Positions 55,825-64,000 of a stretch of DNA of 64,000 nt are shown here, piece after piece. Source of the DNA: Diadophis punctatus similis (Eukaryota; Chordata; Lepidosauria; Squamata; Dipsadidae); contig JALIGW010000016.1 in the NCBI GenBank assembly GCA_023053685.1, positions 12,654,280 to 12,718,279 on the forward strand, given 5' to 3'. Made by a program: the position numbers and the translations under genes. Below the pieces are notes generated by a model that was given only the letters and a program-made list of their open reading frames with translations, ran no database searches and was not told the DNA's origin. Position 1 is the stretch's first letter. Every line of letters begins with the position of its first letter.

Positions 55825-56607
55825 ACAACATGGTTGACTGGGATGGGAGAAAATTAAGAATAGATGATGCAGTATTTCCTATTTTTTTTCTTTCCCTCTC
55901 TCTCCACCATCCCCAGTGCCTTTATATACTCTTCTCTCCTTTCTTTATATGAGCTATAAATATACAGAAATGGAATCTATCTACACTAAAATAAACAAAT
56001 AAAACAAATGCTTTCAGCTGCAAATAATTCTTGCTCCTGGCAATCTATTGCCCAGATAGAAAAATCAATATTGAAAAATGGACTCAGCAGAAACAAATTA
56101 ACTGTGGTGGTGGCTTGGACTTGTTCTGCAAACTTTTATTCTGATCTTTAAAATCCCCTAAGGTATTCCACTTACAGCAAGCACAAAGAAAGAAAAACAG
56201 GGAAAATAATAGACAGAAAAGATAAGTTTAACACGGGCTTGCTATTAATTCTCCATAAAATGATTTTTTTTAAAGTTATTGCTGATGCCTGCATGGAAAA
56301 TCTTATATTGTCACTGCATCAGAAAGCTGTTTTGTCACTGGAGACATGACTTTTCATTTACTGCTAATATTACACAACAGGAGACTATTAATAGTAAGCC
56401 TTACATTTGTGTTTACTCCTTTCCTCTATCTTTATTCTAATGAATTGTGGTAGACATCAAAACCTTTCTGTTATCCTTGTAATAGGAGGAAGCTTGAATA
56501 TTATGCTTAAAAAGGAAAACACAATTTCTTGAGGAAACTTGCTTTCACCTTCTAAAATATCACTGTCAGATTGTAAGAAAAGATCCTGTGGGAGGTAGTA
56601 TGGAGGA
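55825..56607. other. No recognised feature
   Basis: About 780 bases; no gene or repeat recognised. Confidence 0.6.
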
Positions 56608-56935
56608 TAGGGGTGGGTTCTAACTTACCTTGCTACCAGTTCGCTTCCTCCCGCACTGCATGGCCATGCCATGTGGGCGCACAGTGGCAAAAAATCCCCC
56701 AAAATTCCAAACAACAACAACAAAAAAGCCAAAAACAAGATGGCGACCATATGCACAGTGCCGGAAACTTGGTTTCTGTGCATGCTCAGAAGAAAAAAAA
56801 AATCAAAAAATTCAAAAAAAAGATGGCAGCACCCACGGACCGGCACCGACTGAACCGGTTCCGTGACATCATCGTGATGTCACCAGCGGGTCACTACCGG
56901 TTTGCGCGAACTGGTCTGGGAGGAACCCACCTCTG
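56608..56935. mobile_element. hAT-type MITE (GGGTGGGTTC family)
   Basis: 328 bp, TAGGGGTGGGTTCTAACTT to AGGAACCCACCTCTG. Closely related to 28242-28607 (AAAAACAAGATGGCGACC, AAGATGGCAGC, CATGCTCAGAAGAAAAAA). Flanks do not show a TSD, so one end or the site has decayed. Confidence 0.85.
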
Positions 56936-57099
56936 TTCCCCACCAATCCCAACAGTCGGACTCAGAAGAACGACAGCAATTATTCAGAGTAGATTTTGTG
57001 AGCAGTCAAAACCAGAGGGAAAAATTGACATTTTAAAAATCTCTTGACTAATAACCGCACGGGTAGAGTTAATACGTGGGCTGGCAAAAATGACCTCGG

Positions 57100-57440
57100 G
57101 GTTGGACTAAGCAGTGGGGGGGGGAGATGATCCCGGACAGCAGCCGCAGCAGCGCTTGTCCTCACCTAAAGGCATTAATATTCGGAGAGTATTTTGCCCT
57201 GCCGCGGCCTCAGTAGCTGCTGGTTACCCTGGTGATGGGCTCTGCGCTGCCACAACCAGCAGAGGAGAAGGCAGCTCCTACTCTTTCCGATCTCCACACA
57301 GCAGTATTTCCCTTTAACTCAGCTGGGGCTCAGCCCGTCGGTGAACAGATTGGCTCGCAAGTCTCTCCCGCCCGTTGTCCCCTCGCCTTCTCGGGGAGGA
57401 CAGCGGGCTGTCTTGGGAGTGAAGAGGAATACAACCTAGT
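57100..57440. promoter_or_regulatory. CpG-rich segment, possible regulatory region
   Basis: The only GC- and CpG-rich stretch I see that is not obviously a MITE: GCAGCCGCAGCAGCGC, CTGCCGCGGCC, TCCCGCCCGTTGTCCCC. About 15 CpG dinucleotides in about 340 bases by eye. It might be a promoter-associated island for an unseen gene or an unrecognised repeat. No TATA box, exon or splice signal identified. Confidence 0.3.
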
Positions 57441-57512
57441 ACCCACACAGACACACACACATAAGTAGGGAGCTACTCTTAGCACAAACTACCACAGAGA
57501 AACCTCTAGAAT

Positions 57513-57572
57513 AGGGGTTCTACAACTTTAAGACTTGTGGACTTCAACTCCCAGAATTCTCCAGCCAGCATA
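57513..57572. mobile_element. Half-MITE remnant
   Basis: AGGGGTTCTACAACTTTAAG followed by ACTTGTGGACTTCAACTCC and CCAGCCAGCATAGCT is the left arm of the 6355-type MITE; the right arm is absent. Confidence 0.7.
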
Positions 57573-57765
57573 GCTAAATAAATAAACTAACTTTGTGCCG
57601 CTGCCTGCCTGCCTGCCCACCCTGGCTCTGCTGAGAATAAACGTTGCCCCGAATCATTTAGGCACCTCCACCCCATCCCTTTATCCACAGGAGTTGTTCT
57701 TCTGCTTTCCCTGGTTGCTTCCCTGATTCCTCCTGTTGCTCCCCCCCCCCCCTTCAGTAAGGTTT

Positions 57766-58118
57766 TGCTTTGCACAGCATTGTAACAGCAATGCCATAAA
57801 GGCTTTAGGAATTGTTAACTTTATTTTGCGAAGCTTCTTCTCTGGTAACATTGAATTGTTAACTAGGGCATACAAAACCTTTACCAGACCAATTCTCGAA
57901 TACAGCTCGTCTGCCTGGAATCCACACTGTATATCGGCCATTAATACGATTGAGCGGGTCCAGAGATATTTCACAAGAAGAGTACTCCTCTCCTCCACTC
58001 ACAATAGAATCCCTTATGCCACTAGGCTTGCAATTTTGAGCCTGGAAAATCTGAAACTGTGCTGCCTGGGGTCTGATCTAAGCATACTACACAAAATCAT
58101 CTGCTACAACGTATACTG
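57766..58118 (+). mobile_element. LINE family C, internal fragment
   Basis: Open for most of its length (RAYKTFTRPILEYSSSAWNP, INTIERVQRYFTRRVLLSST, then LCCLGSDLSILHKIICYNVY, stop). Matches 31180-31510. The conserved 3' region is missing, so it is truncated at both ends. Confidence 0.88.
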
Positions 58119-58171
58119 ATTAGAATTCGCCCCTGATTTAATCAAGTTCAGTTGTAATTGACCAATGTATC

Positions 58172-58697
58172 TGTTAAGGAGTTATTGTGCTGTTAAGCAC
58201 ATACACAGCGAAATGTGTTGTAGTAATGGTGTTGCAGTCTGATATGAATGCTATTCAGTCAATAAACAGAATATCTTTAATATGTACAAAATAGTAGCAA
58301 AGTTAAATAGGAAGTCCAAGTCATACAGCGGTATTCAGTCAATGCGAAGTTTCTTCTTCTTGCCTATCTTTGTTTTAACTCACAAACAAAGATTACAGCT
58401 ATCACTTAATTCTATACTATCACAGAGAGTTACTCTTCTTTTCACAGCAATTCCACACAGTCATAAAGTAATCTACTCATCAGTAAAGCAGCAGAGAGTC
58501 TTCAATCCGGAACACACCGTCAAACACTACTCACCACACTAAACCACCAACCATAAACCATCAACCACACTGAGCGTGCTCTCTTGCTTACTTATATAGT
58601 AATCATCCACAATGCATTTAAAGCAATATACACATAACATTGATTTGTGGCTTAATCATATATTAACACACCCAATCGTTTGAACAGGGTTCTAACA
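58172..58697 (-). mobile_element. Solo LTR, family 1, inverted partner of 7005-7540
   Basis: TGTTAAGGAGTTATTGTGC to CAGGGTTCTAACA; perfect 5-bp TSD GTATC (58167-58171, 58698-58702). It is highly similar to the reverse complement of 7005-7540 throughout. 526 bp, no internal region. Confidence 0.95.
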
Positions 58698-58702
58698 GTA
58701 TC

Positions 58703-59738
58703 AATGAAATCTGTTAAAGGCTTTCATTTCTTGAGACTACTTGCATCTCTAGTATAGTCAGAAGTATAATAGATTTTTGGAAGCCGTAGGATACCAACCA
58801 TAAAAAAGACCAGAAAAGTTCATTTAGAGCGCTATAGGAACACAAAGCAATAAAGCTAATTTATCTCCAAAACATCAACTTCCTTCTCTCTCAATTGGCC
58901 ATGTGGGCATGATAAAAGACAATAGTGTTTAACATTAAATATTAAGCAAAGACAGATATGAAATGAAAGGAAGTTTTCCCTATGATCTAATTTATGCCCT
59001 TTATCACATCTGTGGTTTATACAACATGCAGGGAAAGGAAGTCCAGCTACAAGACAAAGGGAGAATATACTAAAACAAAAGTATATGAAGTATTATCAGC
59101 AGTGGGGAAATTGCATAGATTAGTATCATAAATAATATCAAATTAAGGCACTGTCAAATGATTTATAATTCTATTGTTAACCCCCTGATTCTGTTTTCTG
59201 TTTTCATGAAGTTCAAGCTGCAAAGACATTAGAAATAGCATAGTTAGGAAGTTTTATGTTTTATCCAGCCCTTTTTAATGTTTACAGCTGGCATTACTAT
59301 AAGGGGCGTTGATCTTACCTGATATGCCTCTTCTAGGAGTGGTGGATATAGCAGCCAGGCATGGTTAACATAATAACTGGCCATATCAGCTGCAGACCAT
59401 ATTAGTGGAGCGTGGGCGCCCCCAGGTTAGCAGCGTGCCACACCCCACAAGGGCACGGGCAGCAGTCCACGGCATTGGTTTTTCCAAAATCATAATATTT
59501 TTAAATTCTTCTCTATTTGTTTACTTGTGATTTTTTCAATCTTGCCTTCCGCTGGACATGCAAATCTGTCCTTTCCAACATTGGTGATAGCATCTCTCCT
59601 CAGAGAACAACAATAATAGTGGTAGTAACAACAATAATAACAGATGAAAGGGAAGATGAAGAATTAAGAATAGCAAAGAATACATATTTAAAAGCTATCA
59701 CCTAGAAATAAGGAATATCAAGGAAATAATACAGCAGT
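58703..59738. other. No recognised feature; right end may be R4-like LINE
   Basis: No gene. 59600-59738 (GAAGATGAAGAATTAAGAAT and following) could be the 5' continuation of the R4-like LINE on the far side of the two SINEs, but this is too degraded to show. Confidence 0.4.
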
Positions 59739-59981
59739 AAATAGCAATTGCACTTACACTTATATACCACTTCACAGTGCTTTACAGCCCTTTCTAAGTG
59801 GGTTACAGAGTCAGCGTATTGCCCCCAACAATCTGGGCCCTCATTTTACCAACCTCGGAAGGATGGAAGGCTGAGTCAACCTTGAGCCTGGTGAGATTTG
59901 AACTGCCAAATTACAGGCAGCCGGCAGTCAGCAGAAGTAGCCTGCAGTACTGCACTCTAACCATTGTGCCACCATGGTTCA
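59739..59981 (-). mobile_element. tRNA-headed SINE with MIR/L2-like tail (first of a pair)
   Basis: AATAGCAATTGCACTTACAC tail side, then GGTTACAGAGTCAGCGTATT and the GGAAGGATGGAAGGCTGAGT body; the head ends TGTGCCACCATGGTTC. Directly abuts the next SINE, same orientation. Confidence 0.93.
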
Positions 59982-60219
59982 TAATAACAGCACTTAGACT
60001 TATATACCACCCCATAGTGCTTTACAGCACTCTTTGGGCATTTACAATGTCAGAATCTTGCCCACAACTATCTGGGTTCTCATTTTACTGACCTCGGAAG
60101 GATGGAAGGCTGAGTCAACCTTGAGCCTGGTGAGACTTGAAGTGCCGAACTCCTGGCAGTTGGCAGTCGGCAGAATTAGCTTGCAATGGTGCATTCTAAC
60201 CATTGCGTCATCACGGCTC
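59982..60219 (-). mobile_element. tRNA-headed SINE with MIR/L2-like tail (second of a pair)
   Basis: ATAATAACAGCACTTAGACT tail side, the same body, head ending GCGTCATCACGGCTC. The two copies differ at many sites, so this looks like insertion of one SINE at the head end of another and not a recent duplication. Confidence 0.93.
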
Positions 60220-60578
60220 ATATACCAGCCATAGCCAAGAAGATCAGCAGATACGGAACTTGAATTGCATAATACAGACAGAATCTCCAATTTCAGTTGA
60301 ATTGGAAGCATTTCTATGATTCCATCAATGGAGAGACTGCAGTGAATCAGTCAACATCTGACAAAGAAGAAACAGTGCAGTTCTGGATGCAGGTGGCACA
60401 ACCCAAAGATATACAATAAGAATGCAGCCTGGCTAAAGGAGGTGGATAAGAATAAAGAAACAGCTTAAATGAAAGAATTTGTAATAACAGCAGAAATAGT
60501 GGAGCAAGGAAGATCAAGAATTGGTCAATACCAAGTAAAGATGAACTGCATTGGTTGAAACCTCTGGTTGGTCTACGC

Positions 60579-61009
60579 CATGGGTGTGTTCCTCTTACCT
60601 GTCTACCGGTGCGCTGTGTGTGCATCATCACGTTTCGTGTGTGCGCACACTCGCTACGCGCACGTGTCCCCTCATGTGATTTTGCTTCCGCGCATGCACA
60701 GGAAGCAAAAAATCACCAAAATCTCGTGAGGGGACGTGTGTGTGTGTGTGTGATTTTGGCAATTTTTTGCTTCCACGCATGTGCGGAAGCAAAAAATCGC
60801 CGAAATCTCTCTCTTGCGTGTGTCCTCTCGTGAGATTTTGCTTCTGCACATGCGCAGGAAGCAAAAAAAGGCCAAAAATTCAGAAGAAAAGATGGCGCCG
60901 TGTGACGGACCAGCAAAGATGGCACCGGAGCCATGACGCTCAAATTGTGCAATCGGCGGGCTGCTACCAGGACGACAGAGTGGACCGCACCAGTAGGAAC
61001 CCACCATTG
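60579..61009. mobile_element. hAT-type MITE (GGGTGGGTTC family), nested in R4-like LINE
   Basis: 431 bp, CATGGGTGTGTTCCTCTTAC to GGAACCCACCATTG; TSD GTCTACGC/GTCTACGT (7 of 8). Repeated inverted TTTTGCTTC / GAAGCAAAAAATC blocks with ATGCGCAGGAAGC and AAAGATGGCGCCG. The longest of its family here; related to 38016-38359. Confidence 0.93.
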
Positions 61010-61091
61010 GTCTACGTCTACAGTTTAACAACATACTGCAAGGAAGTGAAATGGAAGATTGGCTAATCTCTGGCAAAACCTACCTAATAAT

Positions 61092-61335
61092 GAAAAACTC
61101 CCAAAACTTTAACCTTAAACTGTCTACTGTTGACCTCACCCCATTCCTAAGAGGTCTGTAAGGGGCGTGCATAAGCACACCAACGTGCCTACCGTCCCTG
61201 TCCTAATGTTCCCTTTTATTCGTAACTATCTCATGTATTCATAATCATGTTTATACATTTCATGTATTCACAATCATGTTTATAATTTTATTTCTAATCT
61301 TATATATGCTTGACAAATAAACTAAACTAAAAATC
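61092..61335 (+). mobile_element. LINE family C, 3' end, nested in R4-like LINE
   Basis: CCCAAAACTTTAACCTTAAA, AAGAGGTCTGTAAGGGGCG, TGCATAAGCACACC and an ending ATGCTTGACAAATAAACTAA. The flanks GAAAAACTCC and TAAAAATCC suggest a short TSD, and R4 coding sequence resumes right after. Confidence 0.9.
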
Positions 61336-61940
61336 CAAAAAAAGGGGGCAGCACCAGGCAATTAGAGGCCAATTACATGCTTGCCAATAACTTTCCAGAT
61401 TGCTAACTGGTGTCATAGCTGATGGAATCCAAAATATCTAGTTGAAAATAAGCTTTTTCCACTTGAGCAGAATGGAAACCACCCAAACAGCAGAGGAACA
61501 AAAGATCAACTCTTAATTGACAAGATGATTTTGGAAACCTACAAGAGAAGGAAGTCCAAATGAATATAGCTTGGATTGATTACAAGAAGGCATTTGATTC
61601 TCTGCCACCTGACTGGATAATCAAGTGCTTAGGAATAACAGAAGTCAGTAGAAAAATCGGAAGCTTTGTGCAAAGGTCAATGGCCACAAGGGAAGACACA
61701 ATTGCTGGTAAATGGTGAGAAACTGGGAGAAGTTAATATCAAGAGAGGAATCTTTCAGGAAGACTCACTGTCACCACTACTGTTTGTCATTGCAGTGATT
61801 CCTCTATCAACAGTACTCAACAGGTCAGGCTATGGCTATGAAACATCAAAAATGACTGTCAGTCTACCCTACCTCCTTTATTGAAGCTGTATGGGAAAAA
61901 AACACCATTTGAAATAGAATTGCTGTTCAATATTGTCCAA

Positions 61941-62187
61941 ATAGCAATAGCAATAACAATAGCACTTAGACTTATATACTGTTTCATAGTGCTTTTACAG
62001 CCCTCTCTAAGCGGTTTACAGTGTTGGCTTATTGCCCTCAACAATCTGGGTCCTCATTTTACCGACCTCGGAAGGATGGAAGGCTGAGTCAACCTTGAGC
62101 CGGTGAGATTTGAACTGCTGAACTGCAGCTAGCAGTCAGCTGAAGTAGCCTGCAGTGCTGCACTCTAACCACTGCGCCACCTCGGCT
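61941..62187 (-). mobile_element. tRNA-headed SINE with MIR/L2-like tail, nested in R4-like LINE
   Basis: AATAGCAATAGCAATAACAA tail side, full body, and head GCGCCACCTCGGCTC. The least decayed head in the window, with GGTGAGATTTGAACTGCTG (B-box region on the minus strand). Confidence 0.95.
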
Positions 62188-63100
62188 CAATATACAGCCA
62201 AGATATTGCAATGGAGTTTGAACTGAACAAATGTACCACCTTCACCAACAACAGAGGAAAAATAATGAAAACTGAAAGAATTGAGATACCCTATGAAAAT
62301 ATCATCAAGAGTCTGAATTAAGGTCACTATAAATAAGCAGGCATTCTTCAAGCTGACAACATAAAGCACATTGAAATCAAGAAGAAGGTTATTAGTGGGT
62401 ACATCAGAAGAGTGAAGAATATTTTAAAGTCCAATCTCAATAGTGGAAATATCATAAAGGTGATTTAAGACTTTTGCAATCCCAGTCATTAGATACACAG
62501 CTGGAACAGTGAACTGGATTCAAAAGAACTAAAAACCCTGAATAGGAACACCAGAAAAGTGACTATGAATCATGCCCTCCATCCATGCAGCAATGTTGAC
62601 AGATTGTATTTACCAAGGAACATAGGTGAGCATGGAATGCTGCAAGTATACCAGACAGTTGAAGAAGAAGAAAAGAGCATTGGAAGAATAGTTGAAGGAC
62701 AGGGAAGAAGACGCACCAAAGCCAAAGCCAACATATCATGAAGTCTTACAAAGTGTCAGAGAGACCAAACCAGCCTACAAGAAAGACCAAATGAAGAATA
62801 GGAAAGAGACACTGCAAGGCAAAGTATTAACATGGCCGGTACATTAAAAAAAAAAGTAGACAAGATAACAACAAGGCCTGGCAATGTCTAAGAGCAGAAA
62901 ATTTGAAGAAAGAGACAGAGGGGCTAATTCTGGCCACACAAGACCAAGCCTTAAGAACAAATGCATACAAAGTCAAAATTGGGAAGATAGCAACAGACTA
63001 CAAATGCTACCTTTGCAAAGCTGAAGAAACAGTGGAGCTCCTAGTTAGTTGCTGCAAAAAGATTGCACCAACTGGTTACAAACAACAGGATGATAAAGTA

Positions 63101-63705
63101 TAAGGTGACCAGACGTCCCGCTTTTGGCGGGACAGTCCCGCTTTTGAATAATTTGTCCCATGTCCCGCAGCGTTTCAAAAAAGTCCCGCTTTTTAAATTT
63201 GAATTTGCCCTGCACACCCCTCTGCCTCCTGCCTCCTCCTGCCAGGCGGGGAGGGAGGGCAGTGAGAGGGGCAGTGGCGGTCTTCCCTGTTCGTCGCCGC
63301 AGAGCCAAAGAAGCTTGTGGCGTTCGCGGCGCGGGGCTTCTCCCGCCCACTTTCCTCGGCCGCCGGGACGCCGCCATTTGCGTTATTTTGCCCTCTGTGC
63401 AAGCAGAACGCTTTGCGCATGCGCAAAGGGCAAAAGAACACAAATGGCGGCATCCCGGCGGCCGGGGAAAGTGGGCGGGGGAAGCCCCGCGCCGCGAATG
63501 CCACCAGCTTCTTCGGCTCTGCGGCGACGAACAGATAAGCCTGCGCCGGTAGGAACCCACCCCTGGCTGCGATGAAGGGGGGGTGTTTGGGGGGGGTGCA
63601 CAAAGCTACAGGATAAGAGAGTCGGACCCCTCCCGTCTTGCTCCCCTAGAAACACCCCCCATCAATGGTGTCCCGCTTTACAAAAAATAAAATCTGGTCA
63701 CCTTA
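63101..63705. mobile_element. MITE with TAAGGTGACC terminal repeats, nested in R4-like LINE
   Basis: Ends TAAGGTGACCAGA and TCTGGTCACCTTA; TSD ATAAAGTA/ATAAAGAA (7 of 8). Subterminal repeated GTCCCGCTTTT blocks. It holds a GC-rich palindromic core at 63272-63565. Same ends as 5656-6289 but an unrelated interior. Confidence 0.9.
63272..63565. mobile_element. Foldback hAT-type MITE inside the TAAGGTGACC MITE
   Basis: Right end GTAGGAACCCACCCCTG; arms GTTCGTCGCCGCAGAGCC ... GGCTCTGCGGCGACGAAC, CGCCGCCATTTGCG and a perfect GCGCATGCGC at 63415-63424. It closely matches 23220-23531. The left terminal bases (CAGTGGCGGTCTTCC) are altered and no TSD is visible, so part of the left end is deleted or the unit was acquired by recombination. 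Confidence 0.85.
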
Positions 63706-64000
63706 ATAAAGAAGCAACAACAGTGCAAGAAATACCATTTGCCTGCCAAGAAGAACAGATAAAGTAATACAAAATAAAGAAGCCAAAGTGCTCTGAGATT
63801 TTAGAATTCCAACAGACAACCATCTGCCACAGAACGCCCCAGACTTAACAATTGTTGATAAGAAAGATTTTTAAAAAGCCTAGATTGTGGACATTGTAAT
63901 ACCAGGAAGGAGACAGCAAAAGGGAAGAGTAAGAACTGTGAAAAAAATCACAAAATACACGAAGCTGCAAATGGAAGTAAAATTACTGTGGCAAAAGAAA

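Larger units (their letters stand above)
60220..64000 (+). mobile_element. R4/Dong-like LINE, degraded, runs off the window
   Basis: Recognisable pieces in order: QNLQFQLNWKHFYDSINGE and KDELHWLKPLVGLR (60260-60575); NNILQGSEMEDWLISGKTYL (61020-61085); reverse-transcriptase stretches LVENKLFPLEQNGNH, LLVNGEKLGEVNIKRGIFQ and DSLSPLLFVIAVIPLS (61430-61810); the palm motif region, where YLLY is followed directly by KLYGK, so the expected aspartate pair is missing; ALHPCSNVDRLYLPRNIGEH (62570-62630); TEGLILATQDQALRTNAYK and CYLCKAEETVELLVSCC (62910-63055); and an endonuclease-like NAPDLTIVDKK...IVDIVIPG (63830-63905), the PD...D type of restriction-like endonuclease. Multiple stops and frameshifts, plus four nested insertions. 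Clade call is from memory of R4 peptides. Confidence 0.75.

Noticed and set aside
55427..55857. Several long overlapping frames on both strands
   Set aside because: They fall in a GC-rich foldback MITE; palindromes with few stops give mirrored frames. The same applies at 23201-23565, 37981-38571, 40116-40504, 60555-61076 and 63045-63655.
57114..57468. Coding exons in the CpG-rich segment
   Set aside because: Frames of 67 and 78 codons overlap, with no recognisable domain, start context or splice sites; only a low-confidence regulatory note is kept.

Overview
The window looks like intergenic or intronic DNA from a squamate reptile, most likely a snake. The evidence is the repeat mix: many 3' fragments of a CR1-type LINE tailed by pentanucleotide microsatellites of the ATTCT kind, L2-like, L1 and R4/Dong-like LINE remnants, tRNA-headed SINEs of two squamate types, a SPIN-like hAT element, and many short hAT-type MITEs with clean 8-bp target-site duplications (TSDs). 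I found no host protein-coding exon, tRNA or rRNA gene that I can support. Every longer reading frame I could explain is a transposon remnant, a microsatellite or a MITE palindrome. Species and family names are from memory of the families, not from a search. Layout. 0-10 kb: CR1 pieces cut by hAT MITEs, a five-deep nest at 2.0-3.3 kb containing a SPIN-like element, a solo LTR at 7.0 kb, and a LINE remnant (family C) at 8.5-9.9 kb split by a retroposed insert and a solo LTR. 10-20 kb: a perfect palindromic MITE, a TA-flanked DNA transposon with internal tandem repeats, three SINEs, a solo LTR, a family D LINE end and a degraded L1 ORF2 end. 20-30 kb: a SPIN-terminal chimeric MITE, an L2-like LINE with a 251-codon open frame, palindromic hAT MITEs and a CR1 copy tailed by (ATTCT)n/(CTAGT)n. 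30-40 kb: two family C LINE remnants, a DNA transposon split by an L2-like copy, and more MITEs. 40-50 kb: CR1 followed by about 800 bp of shifting pentanucleotide repeat, and three LTRs, two of them carrying nested insertions. 50-64 kb: L2-like and CR1 copies, a second perfect palindromic MITE, GC-rich foldback MITEs, one CpG-rich segment at 57.1-57.4 kb, an inverted partner of the 7.0 kb LTR, and a dead R4-like LINE with at least four nested insertions that runs off the end. The parts do not form a pathway. The biology is that of a mobile-element graveyard: LINE machinery supplies SINE tails and seeds microsatellites, and several hAT MITE families share internal modules under different terminal repeats. 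The GC-rich hAT MITEs carry every perfect NRF1-like GCGCATGCGC palindrome I found, and several carry YY1-like AAGATGGCGGC motifs. They are therefore possible carriers of regulatory sites, which is an inference to test.
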